A stretch of 64,000 nt of DNA from Zanthoxylum bungeanum (taxonomy: Eukaryota > Streptophyta > Magnoliopsida > Sapindales > Rutaceae). The notes beneath the pieces are model-generated. The model did not search any database. It saw only the letters and a program-made list of their open reading frames with translations, and had not been told where the DNA came from. Below, piece by piece: positions 1-13,275 of the stretch. The translations under genes and the position numbers were made by a program. Positions within the stretch are counted from its first letter, which is position 1, and each line of letters starts with the position of its first letter. The DNA is taken from the NCBI GenBank assembly GCA_019454045.1, contig SKCR01047714.1, positions 1-64,000 of the forward strand. The letters run 5' to 3'.

Positions 1-808
1 AAGGTTAGAATCTCAGTAGCTCAGGGCCTTATCTATATCAGATTTCTTAACTAAGACAACTAATTCGCTTTCCTGACATCATCCACTTTATTTCTTACGA
101 GTCTGGGTTTGAGTGTCTAGAATCCATACATCATTTGTGGCACCTTATTGGGAACTTCCACGATTAATTCTGATTTATTGCTTCTTTTGCCTTTATTGCT
201 ATTCTTCATTATTCAAGGAACTTGCTATCTATAAGAGATACTCAAAGTTTATTGGGTCTGCTTGGAAGAATTTTTCTGAGAAGGAAATGAATATTATTTG
301 GAGGGAAGGATCCTTACTTAGGTCTACTCAATATTTTACTCTTGCTCAGGCTTGCTATATTCTCTTTTACTATTGTAAGTTCTGGCACTTTCTTATCTAT
401 CTGATTCTGTACCTCTATCTCTTATCGCCTCTGGTTGCTTAATCATCTATACAACATTCATTTCTTTTCTTATAGTTTTCGCTTCCTCTTTTACTCCTCT
501 GGGTGGATATTCTTAGAACTTTACTATATATTCTCATAGCTTGTTTTAAACTTTTGATAATATGCCAGGATAACTACAGAAGGATTCCCAACTTGGACAA
601 AGAGTATAATTACTTTCATAAGGAAGAATATTCGAATAGCTTGGGAATTTCTTACTAACCTGTTATAAGACTTGAGGACGTACTCGATGATCATATACTG
701 TAAAGGTAGAGCCTCATATACTAGTAACCCGGGCATACTATGTATACAAGGCCTCATCACTCTACCCACTGCAGTCACTGACTCCCTATACTATGCTATG
801 ATACCATC
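1..808 (-). mobile_element. Ty3/gypsy internal leader fragment
   Basis: No host gene is visible. At about 797-808 the + strand reads GCTATGATACCA, the reverse complement of a primer-binding site close to the usual TGGTATCAGAGC (initiator Met tRNA). It stands directly left of an LTR-like terminus that begins TGTAACATCCCC. This order fits the 5' end of a minus-strand LTR retrotransposon whose body continues left out of the window. Short open frames at 113-442 (+) and 524-778 (-) show no family I recognise and are probably chance or decayed leader/gag. The superfamily assignment rests on the LTR terminus and is an inference. Confidence 0.35.
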
Positions 809-810
809 TT

Positions 811-1448
811 TGTAACATCCCCTCCAGGAGATGGTACCGACAGGGAATAGACTGATCTATCCCCCTGAACCTCTGACTTTATGACTGTGAACCATACTAC
901 AACTTCATCTTAAATGTAAACTCATACATGGGACCATTGCCCAAATCAATATAATGAAATGCAACTTAATACTCATAATTGTATACTCAAATACACTTCT
1001 CTTTACAATTCTTTAATGGAAACGTTTAACTTGTTACAACGGCTTATACAATACTAGTGTATGGATGCAATTTTACTTTAACTCTGACTGGACTATAACT
1101 ATGTACTCAATCTGTTGGACCTAAGTACCCTAGTGACTTCCATCAGTATCCATCCTCTCGAGCTCATCCTCCGGGTATTCCTGCAAAATAAAAACATTGA
1201 GAGTGGGGGAGTAAGATCGTTTGAACGACCTAGTGAGTGGAAAATTTAAAACGAAACTGAAAAACTTCATAAAACTTTTATTGTTCTGAAATCAAAACTA
1301 ACTCAAGAAAACTGGACTTTTCTGAAAACTCTTCTTGTCTGAAATCAAATCTCTTTTTGTGAAACTTTCTGGAAACCTTTCTTTCTGTAAAACTCTGAAT
1401 TTCTTATAAAAATCTATCTCTGAAACATTTGACGTATGAGGGCGTAAC
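811..1448 (-). mobile_element. Ty3/gypsy (Tekay/Del-like) LTR fragment
   Basis: The left end TGTAACATCCCC is typical of plant chromovirus-type gypsy LTRs, and a primer-binding-site-like sequence is next to it. Around 1180-1240 there is a stretch near 'gagagtgggggagtaag' that resembles the U5 region of such LTRs. The fragment stops where the LTR of copia copy A begins at 1449. It may be continuous with the fragment at 6541-7482, with copy A lying between them. The family call is by resemblance only. Confidence 0.35.
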
Positions 1449-2759
1449 TGTTAGTGTTCCTAGAACATGCCAAGGATCTAATAAGCAAGAAAAGGTGTTC
1501 ATAAATAATTTATAAGTTGCAGAATTACTTACATTGAATGGATTTGAGCTTTTAAAATTTTGAGAAGAAAATCTCCAAGATCCTTCCTTTGTTGATTCCA
1601 AGCTTTGAGTTGTGAATGAAGATCTCCAAGATCCAAGCTTTAAATGATGATTCCAACCCTTGAGTTAGTTTCCCTATCACCTTAGTTGATTCCATGAAGT
1701 GCTAGCTTTGTTGATTTTGCAACAAAATCAAAGAGAGGGAGGCCATAGTTCACGCCCATTTGCTTTGTGTATTAGGGTTTTGTGTTGTGTTCAAAGTGTT
1801 GTATTACACAAGTGAAGAGAGAAAGAAGGCTTTTGGTAAAATCCCTTTTACCCTTTTCACCTAAACTAGGTGGTTGGGTAAATGGTTTTACCAAAACCAT
1901 TACAAGGTGGTTGGATGGTTGGTGGCTTGGCATAAATGCCAACTACCCTCCCAACTACCACATGTGAAGTGGGCCCCACATTTGAATTCAAATGGATTCT
2001 ACGAATGTTTGCCGCGGCTCGGATTCGTTTAATCCGATTAAACGAATTTTCGTCGCTAAATAATTAAATCTAATTTAATTAAATGACGACGCCTCGTAAA
2101 TATATTACGAATGCCGTTTAAAAATTAATTCTAAATTAATTTGTTCGCTCGTATTAAAGTCCAACTTTAATTTTGTAATGAAATCCAATTCATATTAATA
2201 TATCCGATATATTAATTTTAGCCCATACGAATAAATTAAATAGAAAAATCAAATTTAACTATTAAATTTATTCTACCGATTAATTCCAAATTAATCGCGT
2301 TCTCTCTCTTCCGAACACATTTAATCCCAGATTAAATAATACCTCAATTGATCCCAGATTAATTTTCTCCATCTTAATTAATCTCAGATTAATTCTCTCT
2401 CTTAATTAATCCCTGATTAATTCTAATTCGATGTAAGTATCCAATACTTAAATATATGAGAACTATGTCGTTGTGCTCCCATAACGCGCACAAGTGCAAT
2501 ACTAGTCTATTCCGCATTATCGATGTCCAGTCTCGATAATACTACGACTAGGGATATTTAATGATTAATCCTTCGAGGACTGATACTGTCTCATATCATC
2601 TCAATCCAGGAACTAATCATAGGGACCTCTTATCATTTATACATCTAGGTGATCTAATCACAAATGATAAGAGCGCAATCTCCTTGTCACATAGTTAATT
2701 TGTACAACAACACCATGATCTATACAAATAGTGACGTTATGGGTCATAACTGTCCAACA
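1449..2759 (-). mobile_element. Copia copy A, 3' LTR (short form)
   Basis: The LTR begins TGTTAG on the left and ends CCAACA on the right. It is followed directly by the polypurine-tract complement TCTCCCACTTAGCC, so this is the 3' LTR of a minus-strand element. It matches the LTRs of copies C, E and F (for example the stretch around 2460-2750) but is only about 1.3 kb. Relative to copy C it lacks the segment equivalent to about 12230-12945. The palindromic block of ATTAAT...ATTAAT units shared by the family lies at 2270-2430. Confidence 0.75.
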
Positions 2760-5700
2760 ATCTCCCACTTAGCCTATAGCCAGTCACTCGAGTGTCTCAC
2801 ACCCGAACTATGTACGGTTCGCTCAAACTGCTGAGGAAAGGCTTTCGTCAGCGGATTTGTATGATTATCGTCTGATGCAATTCATTCGATCATCACATCG
2901 CCACGATGTATGATCCGAACGAATCAGATGAATAGTCGAAGTATATATCTATATCATTGATGAGACCATTAATTCTTTATTCTGCGCTGTAGCCTAGCTC
3001 AACTGCTAACAAAACTATATCTAATCTAATTAGATTTGTTAATGACCCAGATGGCTTCCATTGCTGCCTCAGCCGCAGCAATAACCCGCATTTGTTGTTT
3101 ATTTGGCAACAGTATCTTACTTGGAAGATTTCCAGCTCACTGTTCCGTTATTCAAACTGTATTATACCGTTGTTTTTATCGGTTAGGAAACTTACAGTAG
3201 TGATCCCAGTCACTTCAATAAGATACTAACGGATACTAACGGATGTTTTTAATATCAATCCAGTGACTATCACTTGGATTGACCTGTTTGTGACTCCATA
3301 TGCTCAAAGCGTATAAGACACCAGGTCACGTACATTTTTCAATGTACGAGTTCTCAGAGAGTGTTAACAACTTTAAATCTATCCCAGTAGATCTTTATTC
3401 CTAGAATAAAGGTTGTTTCTCCCAAGAATTCCACGGAGAGTTTTCATGAAAGCCAAGCTTTCACCGATTGTAATATAGGAATATCATTTCCAAGAAATGA
3501 CATATCATCATTATTTAGGACAGTCACTTTCAGTGCGCTCCCACTAACCTCCTTATATACACAAGAATCATTTTCGTTTTGAATCAAATCATACACCATT
3601 ATGATTACATCAAAACGATAGTTCCAAGAACCCAATGCTTACTTCAATTCATACATGGATCGAATAACCCTGCAAATCTTATTTGCTAGTTTTGGTACGA
3701 CAAAACCGTTAGGATGTTATAAACATCCTCCAAAAAGGTTTCCGTTTAATGAAAGCGATTTTGACGTTCAGATGCTATATTTCATGAATGAAACATGCAG
3801 CATCAGCAAACATTATCCAAATGGATTTATCCATGGCAACAGGTAAAAGGTTTCATTGTAATCGACACAAGGTTGATAACGATACCTTTTCGCTACAAGC
3901 CTAGCTTAGTACGTTGGTATGTTGCCATCCATGTATGTCTTCCTTGAAGACTTATATAGTACCAATAGGCACAATGCCTTCTGGTATATCAACTAGTCTC
4001 TGAACATAGTTGGTATACATGGAATCCATTTCGGACTTCATGGCACTTTGCCATAATGGGGAGTCGATACCTTGTATCACTTCCTCACACGTAGTCAGTT
4101 CGTATTCCACAATAAGATTGACATCTTTATGAGATGAGATCAGAAACCCATACCCCAGGTTGTTTTCTGACTCTCTCCAACTTACGCGGTTCTTGTGTAT
4201 TCGAAGATTATTGGTATAGCTTCATCCTTGATGAACTGTTTGTGTTCCACTAAGGACTTGGTGCCTTGAACAGTATAATTCTGATTTTTATCAAGTTTTA
4301 CTATTCTCCCACTTACCACTGCATATCGGTATTCCTCTTAGGAAAACCGCATGGTGAGAAACAATTACATTGTTCTCTAGTGAGTTGTATAAGTACTATA
4401 CTTTGGTTTCCTTAGGATAACCAATTACATTAGGCACTTATCCAATTTGGGTTCTAGTTTGGCATCATCCAAACGTATGCCTAGCATTCCCAAATCATCA
4501 GGAGTGAGAAAGCCCAGTTTCTTTCCTGTTCATATCTAATATGAAATCTTTCAAACAGATTTTTATGGAACCTTATTCAAAATAAGTATTGCACTGTTAA
4601 TGCTTATCCCTTTTGAAGGAAAATGGTAGCTCATAGTGACTCATGATTAACCTCATCATGTCCAACAAAATTTGGTTTCTCCGTTCGGACACACCGTCAA
4701 ATTGACGTGTTCCGGGAGGAGTCCTTATTGAAAGAATACTATACTCTTTCAAGTATTTGAGAAACGTATTGCTTAAGTATTTTCATCATGGTCAAACCGT
4801 GATGTTTTAATACTTTATCCGATCTGTTCGTCTATTTCGTGTCGAAACTCTAAAAGTTTCCGATTTGTGTTCTTCAAAAGAAACACAACCATAACGCGAT
4901 GCCACATCCGTAAAGGTCATGAAATATTCATATCCACCTCTAGCCTAGCTAGACATGGGCCCACTTACGTCACTATGAACAAGGGCTAATAGATCGGTGG
5001 CACTTATACTTTTACCAAGTAAAGGTGTTTTAGGCACTTTGCCCAATAAACTAGATTCGTAGACTTCATTTGAATGGAATCAAATCCGTCATAGTACCCA
5101 CTCTTCAAAAGTGTGGATATACGAGTCTTGTTTAATTGTGTCCCAGGCAATACTGCCACAAATAAGTCTCATCTGATCAAATCAGTTTGAGCTACTTGTT
5201 TGTCATGTTATATGTTTGAGATTTATTTATATTCAAAATATAAATACTGTTATTCACATCTAATGTGTTTATTCAACATCATCTTTATATAATAAAACAC
5301 TTTAGTGTTCTAGAATATAAAGGCACACTCGCAACGAGTTATACTCGATATAGAGATAATGTTTCTAGTCAAACTAGTTACATTATAATAGTTTCCTAAT
5401 TTAAGTACACAGCCAAAGGGTAGTTCCTAAACTTAGGTATCTACGGTTGAAACAGTGACTGTAGTCCTGTTTCCAATTCGCAGATTAATCTCATCAGAAG
5501 TCAGTATCCTGTTCACAGCAGATTCTGCACATCAATGCATATTTATGTATCACACTAAGTATCTAAAATCCAATTTTAATACTAGTAGTGAACATATTTA
5601 TGACAAATATTTTGAAATCGGAGCCTTGCTCGTCTTCAATTCCTTCATGTCTGCTTTGTCCATACGGCAGTCATGCTTCAATGACTCCGTTTGCCACAAT

Positions 5701-6537
5701 TTAGACAAACATTTTGGGATATGTCATTTATCTTCCTAGAAGATTATAATGATTTTGCCTTTGCCCATTTCAACATTCTGGAAGCCTTTGGCCAAGCCTT
5801 GGCCTTCTAGAATATTGAAGTAAGATCCGCCTTGCGCTACTTGCCTTATTGCAAACTTTGGCTTTGTCTTATTGAGAATGGCCATTAACTCTCCAAGAGT
5901 TTACTATTGCAATTTTAGTACTTTTAAGATCTAAGAATAGATCTATGAAGATCCTTCAATTTCATTAGCATACTTTAAGGATCTAATCCTTAGTTCTGAT
6001 TAAGAAATTAAGGAATCTATTGGCAAGCTTAATGGATTAAGCACTAAAGTTATCATTACATGAATCTTCCAAAGATCATGCTCTACTATTTGCTTAACTC
6101 CGGGCTTATGCCTAATATGTTATTTTATCAAATAAAGTAACTTATTAGTTTCCAGAACCATCCTGAAATTTTATTCCCAATTTGAAAATTAAAGTCGTCT
6201 AAACACATTTTCCTTAGGATAATGTTTTAAACACTAATCTTTCAATTTAATCTTGATTCTAATAGTCCGACTATTTAATCAATGATTTCAGGTACAATCT
6301 AATGTAATGATTACTATAGTCTAACTATATAACTTATTACAATTTTATTGGTTAAAATCAATATATATTGATTACTATAATCCAATTATATAATCATTAT
6401 AAATGATCGGTAAAATTCAAATATATTGATTACTATAATCCAATTATATAATCAACTATAAATGAAGGGTAAAATTCAAATATATATTGATTACTATAAT
6501 CCAATTATATAATCATTATAAATGATCGGTAAAGTTC
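2760..6537 (-). mobile_element. Copia copy A, truncated internal region (pol relic)
   Basis: Read on the minus strand this is decayed copia pol. From the 3' end it holds RNase H remains (around 2880-3100), reverse-transcriptase remains (around 3650-4100, including a match to the 'EMDSMYTN.VW.LVD.P.G..PIG' region) and integrase remains (around 4600-5000, with a GPMSS...RGGYEYF segment). An in-frame TAG at 4945-4947 interrupts the integrase and is shared with copies C and E. Frameshifts and further stops are frequent. The element ends near 6537 in AT-rich repeats; the leader, primer-binding site and 5' LTR are missing. Confidence 0.7.
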
Positions 6538-6540
6538 ATA
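6345..6540. repeat. Tandem AT-rich repeat, about 65 bp unit, three copies
   Basis: The unit contains TATTGATTACTATAATCC followed by AATTATATAATCA, then a stretch ending GGTAAA(A/G)TTCA. Three successive near-identical copies are visible. Looser versions of the same unit occur in copy C (16580-16760) and, in reverse complement, in copies E (51850-52020) and F (63430-63540). The array therefore belongs to the copia internal region and is expanded here. Confidence 0.7.
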
Positions 6541-7482
6541 TACGTCGCGACGCTAGCCTGACTTCGGGGCCAAAACCAGTTCTCCATCGTCACTGCCCAA
6601 GCCATTCCAACTATCACACTAACACCTTCACATAAATACTTTCCTCAACTTCAACATTGATCAAAACTTATCCCATATCTACACCTAAACACAAATCATT
6701 ATCTAGTATCATTAAATCAGCAAGTATAATCCCCCAACACATTTATAAACATCAAAGCTTATTACATGCTAGAATCATCATGATATCCTCCAAAATACAT
6801 ACTAGCAATACTATCAAATGTCAATTAAACAAATCCAACTCCTAGGGTATGCAAGGTGCAAATTTGGGGCTTTATCTTCTTTGCCCAAAACTAAAAATTG
6901 AGAAGATAATAAGGGAAATGAAGCTTATCATGCTTGGAAATGTACTTGAATGGTTCAAAATGACTTAAGATTGAAGACAATGGAGTGAGGAGAAAATGGT
7001 ATGAGAAGGTCATCCCTTCTTTGCTCTTCACGTTTCTTTTAGTGAGGAAGAGAGTGGATAATGTTCTATTTATAAGCAAAGAGCTATTTTTTTATAATGA
7101 AATGAGTGGCTAAAGTTATGCCACATCACCTTATTCTAGTCTATTCTCGAATTTCAATATATCCGTCACGAAAATTATGATTTTTATTTTTCTTATGATT
7201 CGAATTTGAAAAAATATCCAAAGTGAAAGTTGTAGGTCTCGGTCTTAGCTTTCCGACTATATAAAATTCATAAAAATCAGAGATCATATGAAAATGTTAA
7301 GGCTTAAATACCATGGGCTATTTGGAGTAGATATTAGAATAAATTCTGTACCTGAACTGCAAGGAATTTATCGATTATCTGAAAAGTAATTTCACAAGCA
7401 TAAACACGCTTGAACATGATTTATATCACGTATTATGCATCCTATAACATAGTAGTCATCGGGATTACCGGGGTGTTACATC
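6541..7482 (-). mobile_element. Ty3/gypsy LTR fragment, U3 end intact
   Basis: The right end on + is ...ACCGGGGTGTTACA, so on the minus strand the fragment starts TGTAACACCCCGG, a common start of plant Tekay/Del gypsy LTRs. On the minus strand a TATA-like box (ATAAATAG) lies near 7067-7075. No coding sequence is seen. The other LTR end is not identifiable, and the fragment may be the partner of 811-1448. Confidence 0.45.
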
Positions 7483-9290
7483 ACGTTATATATATTTCAG
7501 TCACATTTGTAATTTACATGTTACAGTTTCAGTTATATTTTCATTTAATGTTGATATGTCTTCACATACAAGTCATTAATAACCAGGTGATGCACGTTAT
7601 AGAAATTTTATTTAATGATATATGGATGAGTAGTTAGTACAAAATATGATTTGTTCATGTCATGCATATTTAGGGTATGTTTATGTTAGATTGCTTGTAT
7701 GTATAATCTATGTTCAGGATAAGAATAAACCACCTTACGTCATGCATGTACACCTCACGAGATTCAGAGAGATGGACACCGTATCCTGCTGATCGCGTCC
7801 GGGGAAAATAGTTCGTGACAATAATATGATTACAAACTGTAAAAATCACTTGTAATTGTAACATGTAAGCATGAATTGAAAATTATAACTGTACACATGA
7901 ACTACAACTGTAAATCTGATAGTATGACTTAACTGTACAAAGTAAACTGAAAACTGTAACTGTGCATATAAACTGCGAATTGAAAACATAAACTGGATGA
8001 CTGTACACATGGACTATAAACTTGTATAACTTGAAATCATGAATTAAAAATACTTAACCATAAACTGACATGTGTATTGGTTTGTGCATACAATGCTCAT
8101 ACGATATTCATTACCAATTTTAGAATAGGTATGGGATGAACGCAATCCAAACGGATTTCCTAACCAGTACTTCTAAAATGGAAACACATTAACTAAAAAC
8201 GTAGATCGTAAACATGTGATGTGTTAACGCAAGCTGAAAACGTAAACTGAAAACATGCGACATGAATACATAAACTGATAATAGACATATTTAACTTTTG
8301 AAAACATGATTCATGAACGTGTATACATGGACTGTAAATTTGTAAAATAAAAATTTTAAATGTGAAACGTGACTTGCAAAAAATATGTCGAAACTTATAT
8401 ATCATAAATCGTGCTTCGTAAACCATAGTACGTACGTTGTAAGTAAAGTATATCATAATGTAAATTATATGAAAATATAAGTATAAAAGCATTCACTTAC
8501 AAAAACGATGTTTTAATGCTTGCGTGCTCGAACGAAATTAAATAGATCTCCTTATGTGTAATCTATCATATGTTCAAGTACAGTTAACATACTCAAATTA
8601 CAATCCAAAACATGCACGTGAATAATACATGTAGTCATGCCACCAAAGAAACATATGGCATTTCCTAACATGCTGAGTCGCAACATGGAAATGGTATTGC
8701 GTTGCGACGCCAACCTAACCCTCGATTTCAATACCCAACGATAACATAAAAGATAGCTCGGGCTAAACCTAATTAACACACGCAACCATATGGCACCAAA
8801 ATCATGCTTTAAAAACCATAACCTCAACAACATCAACATGAATTTTTCTTATTACAAACCCATATCATGAAAATTAAACCCCAAATCAACAATTCCATAG
8901 CATGAAAAAATATCCAAATTCTAGGTTTTATGACTCTACCCAAACCATGCACAAATCATGCCAATACTCACTTATCCAAGCATGATTAGCACGCTAATCA
9001 TTCAAAATCATGAAAAATAGACAGAGGTAATGTGCGGGTTTTACCTAAGCTTGAGAAATCCATGTTAAATTGTAAAATAAAAGCTAAAATGGAAGATGAG
9101 GAACTTACTTGCTTCATTTTATACTTGGAAATGCATGAGAAACTCAAGTTCTTGAGCTTGATTTGAGAGGCTAAGTGGAGAAGACGATGATGGTGAACAA
9201 CGTGAGGGAGAGAGAATGAAAAAGAAAATAAGGAAAAAAATGGAGGAAAGTAAAAAGAAATATACACACGGAGTTTACTAGTATTGGCAC
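7483..9290 (-). other. Probable decayed gypsy LTR/leader; no gene
   Basis: This 1.8 kb stretch has no convincing coding frame on either strand. 7860-8350 is full of short degenerate repeats (variants of AACTGTAAACTG and AAACTGAAAAC). The minus strand around 8990-9260 reads like the promoter and leader of another gypsy LTR (pyrimidine-rich block, then a spliced-leader-like AG/GT region). That is an impression of style, not a recognised match. Confidence 0.3.
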
Positions 9291-10355
9291 TGGTATTCTG
9301 GTTCTAGTAGCTATGCACGGTTCACTTGATCGATTTAATGACGGTATGATGGCGTACCGGTCCCAGAATGCATGACAAGGTTACAGGACAACCGATATGC
9401 CAGTTTCAGTGGCTATATCAAGAGGTCTGATCCATCGTATGTCAGTCTTGTGACTGGTAGGATGTGTTTGACAAGCTATAAACTATGGCTAATCATCCAG
9501 ATCATATAGTTTTAGATTACTACTTTGGCTTCTCAGTATGACTGTCATCTACATACTCTTTTCTAGTGTCAAGCAAGTCGGGATCGCAATATTGCGGCAA
9601 TAATATAGCACCTCCACATTAAGCTGTCTCCACCTCCCCCATGGCCTTATTCTTAGCTGTTTTGCTACGTCCATTCTAGATTACTTAGTTTTCACTTAGT
9701 ACTTGGCATCGACATTATCGTTCATTTGTATTTTCCATATGTGTGTCATTTTTTACTACTTTTGTCTCTTTTTGTATCTTAGACATCATGGATGTATTTT
9801 GGACATCTTAGATATATTTATATTGTATAAAAATTTATAGACTTATCTCTGATTACCTTGTTAATATTAGGATTAGAATAAATAATATGAAATGATTCAT
9901 ATGTTTTGATTATATTGTGGTTGATTAAACATGGCTTCTCTTATGTGAATGAAAGTTATTCACTTTTGATGATGTCAAATAGGGAGAAGTCATGTATTAA
10001 TATATGGTATGAGTGTATATTTTGTGCTGTTTTTATATTGGGTTTATCCATTTTTAAGCCGTTATATACTCCGTTTTTCGTAAAATATTATGAATTCTTC
10101 ATTTAGAGGGAGTTTTGTAAATTTTAAGAATTCATGATTTAAACCATTGTCATACTTAGGGGAGATTTTCAAAAATCATTTTATCCAAAATCCCTATAAG
10201 CATGATAGGATACATGTTGTATTTATCATTATCAAAAAGGGAGAAATTATTGAAATAATGGTCAAATCCATTGTGATTATAATGATAACAAAGCATACAT
10301 GTAAATGACATTTTTGGCATTAATGATTTATTTATTTTCGAAGCTTTTGATTATG
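9291..10355. other. Unclassified repetitive intergenic DNA
   Basis: No gene is seen. The part at about 9890-10330 contains phrases such as 'tcaaatagggagaag' and 'tcaaaaagggagaa' with long AT tracts. These resemble non-coding parts of SIRE-type copia elements, but no termini or coding remains confirm it. 9290-9690 has nothing I recognise. Confidence 0.25.
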
Positions 10356-11198
10356 TGTTAGTGTCCTACACATGCCACAAGATCTCTAAACATGATTTGT
10401 GTGTGAATTATCAAGTAAAGTTGCGGAAAAAACTTACATTGATCGGTTGAGAAATTTCCAAAATTTCTTTGGATGATGAAGCTCCAAGCTTTGATTTGTT
10501 GTTCCAACTCTTGGGTGAGTTTCCATATCACCTCATTCAACTCCCAAAGTGCTAGCTTAAAAAATTTTGAAATAAAATTTTCACCTCCAAGGGAAGAGAG
10601 AATTGGCAATGTGTGTAGGAAAGAGAGAGTGAATAGTTCTAGTTGACTTGGTTGGTGTGTTGATAAAGAAATCCAATTAATAAGCCCAACCACTTCCATC
10701 ACACTTTGACAAGTTGATGTAAGTCAAGTGGGTCCCACCACTTGTAAATTTCAAATTTAAGTTGGCTTAGACAACACACAACTTAGCTCCGGCCGGGTTC
10801 GTTTAATTCTGAATTAAAGGAATTTCCCGTCGCTAAATAATTAAATCCAATTTAATTAAATAATTATGCATTTCAAAATTATTGCGATATTCGTTTACGA
10901 ATTAATTCCAAATTAATTCGTTCGCTCGAATTAAAATCCAATTTTAATTCCGTATTGAAATCTAATTTCAATTAATATATCCGATATATTATATTAGCCC
11001 AAATAAATAAATTAAATAGAAAAATCTAATTTAACTATTAAATTTATTTTATCGATTAATTCCAAATTAATCGAGTTCTCTCTTCTAGACAAATTTAATC
11101 CCAGATAAATTCTTGCCGCAATTAATCCCAGATTAATTTTCTCTCTTATAATTAATCCCAAATTAATTCTGTTCGAGTCAAATGTCATTGGTGAATCT
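10356..11198 (-). mobile_element. Copia LTR B, first segment
   Basis: It begins TGTTAGTGTCC, like LTR A, and runs through the palindromic ATTAATCCCAGATTAAT block into 'cattggtgaatct'. At that point copy C is inserted, with target duplication AATCT at 11194-11198. The sequence resumes at 21105 with 'aatctttgggaagcga', exactly as in uninterrupted LTRs (compare 12240). No primer-binding site lies to its left. Confidence 0.75.
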
Positions 11199-13275
11199 TG
11201 CTGGTTTCTAATTAGGTCCAAGGATCATCAAATCAAGCAAGAAAACGCATGAATACACATCAAATGAGGTGCGGAATATACTCACATTGACCGGATCTTG
11301 CGACGCGAAGAACAAGCCACTTCTTCCTCCTAGTTGAAGCTCGGCAGTGGCCTCCTTGAACTGCTGTGGTGCTCGGTTTTGGGCTGTGAAACTCCTCCAA
11401 GATTCGGCCATTGATGACTCCATGGAAGCTCCAAGCTTCAAGCTCCAAAATTGATTCCAAGCTCAAGAGTTCGTTTCCCTATCACATTTGTATAACTCAT
11501 AGTGTGCTAGCACTTCTTCTTCTTCTTAGTATTTTCGGTCTAACCAGAAAATTTGGGGAAGAAATCGGCTCTAAGCCGTGAGAAGAGAAGGAGGGAAAAG
11601 AAAGGGAGAAGAAAACCGTAAAGGAGAAGAGTGGAGAGAGAAAAGAAAAAGAATGTAATAGGTTTTTATAATTCCAAAATTAATTAAAACCATTTTCCAC
11701 TTTTTCAATTTCCCTTTACCAAAAATTCAAAAGCAAAAGCCCATTAATGCCTTTTCAACCACCACATCAATCACTCAAATCAATCAATCAAACTGTCACA
11801 TCACTCAAAGTGACATGTGATTTGATGCTTGATGTGACTAGCGATTTGACGCTTGATTTGATTTGCGTGCCGTACTCGAATTCGAAATGCGAATGCGCTC
11901 GCAAATAATCCTGGGCTCGGGTTCGCTAATTCCAAATTAACGAATTTTCCGTTGCGTCGTAATTAAATGATTACGCCTAGCAAAATCACTATTCACGTCG
12001 CTAACGAATTAATTCTAAATTAATTCGTTCGCCCGAATTAAAATCTAATTTTAATTTCGTGTCGAAATCCAATCTCATATAATATATCAAATATATTATT
12101 TTGTCGATTAATTCCAAATTAATCGTCCTCTCTCTTTAAATAATATTTTATCCCAGATAAAATATCTCCGTAATTAATCCCAGATTAATTTTCTCTCTCA
12201 TCTAATTAATCCCAGATTAATAAAGTGTGAGTCTTACATCATCGGTGAATCTTTGGGAAGCGACCCATGAGATCCCCGGATATGTTGGCAGTAAATACGG
12301 TCGTCGGACTATCCGAACACGTAAGTACCTCGTACTACGTTTATACCGATTTACAAGACAAGTTTGGCTTCTAGCAAAGCGCCATGCCTACCCAATTCTC
12401 CAGAAATATCCTTATAGGAATATGTGATCTATATCAAGCGTAGTATACCGTAGTATTGCGTATTTCGATCCAGCATCGGATGATCACGTGCTAGGCCTTG
12501 GGCAGGAATTGTGTCTGCCCCGTACGAAGCACATATCAGATGTCTGGTAACTAGTCTCTATAATCGGATATACATGACCTTGTCATAATATCCCGATAGC
12601 TCGAGCATTTAAGAGAACGAGTTTCGTATCCTATGTGACCATTATCTCCATATGACTGGAGTGATACTTCCGTCTTAACATCACACCCAACATACTACGA
12701 TTCTCAATATACCCAGCATTGGCGTACACAGAACCTGTTAAAGTCCTAGACGACCTCAACTAAAGTATATTGATTGTCGTAAGTATTAGCGGTGCAAGTC
12801 TCAGGTTAAGACCAAATACACCTACCCTGATTGTAGACTCCCATAGACACATAGTCATACAACCAATGGGATTCTGCGGGGGTCTATCCAGAGCGAAGTT
12901 GTTTCCCATACCGTCGCTAAAACACAACCTCCTATTACACTTACATGAGTATCCTATACCCAAATATATAAGAACTATGTCGTTGTGCCCTCACAAACGC
13001 GCACAAGTGTAATACTAGTCTTTTACGTATTTATCGATGTCCAATCTCGATAATACTCTAACTAGGGATATTTAATGATTTATCCTTCATGGATTGATAC
13101 TGTCTCATATCATTCTCCGTCCAGGAACAAATCATATGGACCTCTCATCATTTATACATCTATGTGATCTAATCACAAATGATAAGAGTGCAATCTCCTT
13201 TGTCACATAGTTAATTTGTACAACAACACCATGATCTGTACAAATAGTGACGCTATGGGTCATAATTGTCCAACA
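11199..13275 (-). mobile_element. Copia copy C, 3' LTR
   Basis: The left terminus is TGCTGG (one change from TGTTGG) and the right terminus GTCCAACA, followed by the polypurine-tract complement TCTCCCACTTGGCC. Length is 2077 bp. It is closely similar to the 5' LTR at 19060-21104; roughly four differences per 100 bases are visible in the first aligned stretch. The flanking duplication AATCT at 11194-11198 recurs at 21105-21109, so this marks one end of a complete insertion. Confidence 0.9.

Noticed and set aside
113..442. 109-residue open frame, hydrophobic, on +
   Set aside because: There are no recognisable motifs, and it lies in gypsy-like leader sequence; a frame of this length is expected by chance.
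811..7482. A single gypsy LTR interrupted by copia copy A
   Set aside because: The outer ends (TGTAAC...GTTACA) fit, but I could not find a target duplication at 1449 and 6537, and copy A lacks its 5' LTR. The pieces are listed separately.
12227..13012. Small open frames repeated in every copia LTR (12227, 12770, 20078, 20603, 47979, 55772, 59693)
   Set aside because: They recur because the LTR itself recurs, appear on both strands, and differ in length between copies. There is no sign of codon constraint.
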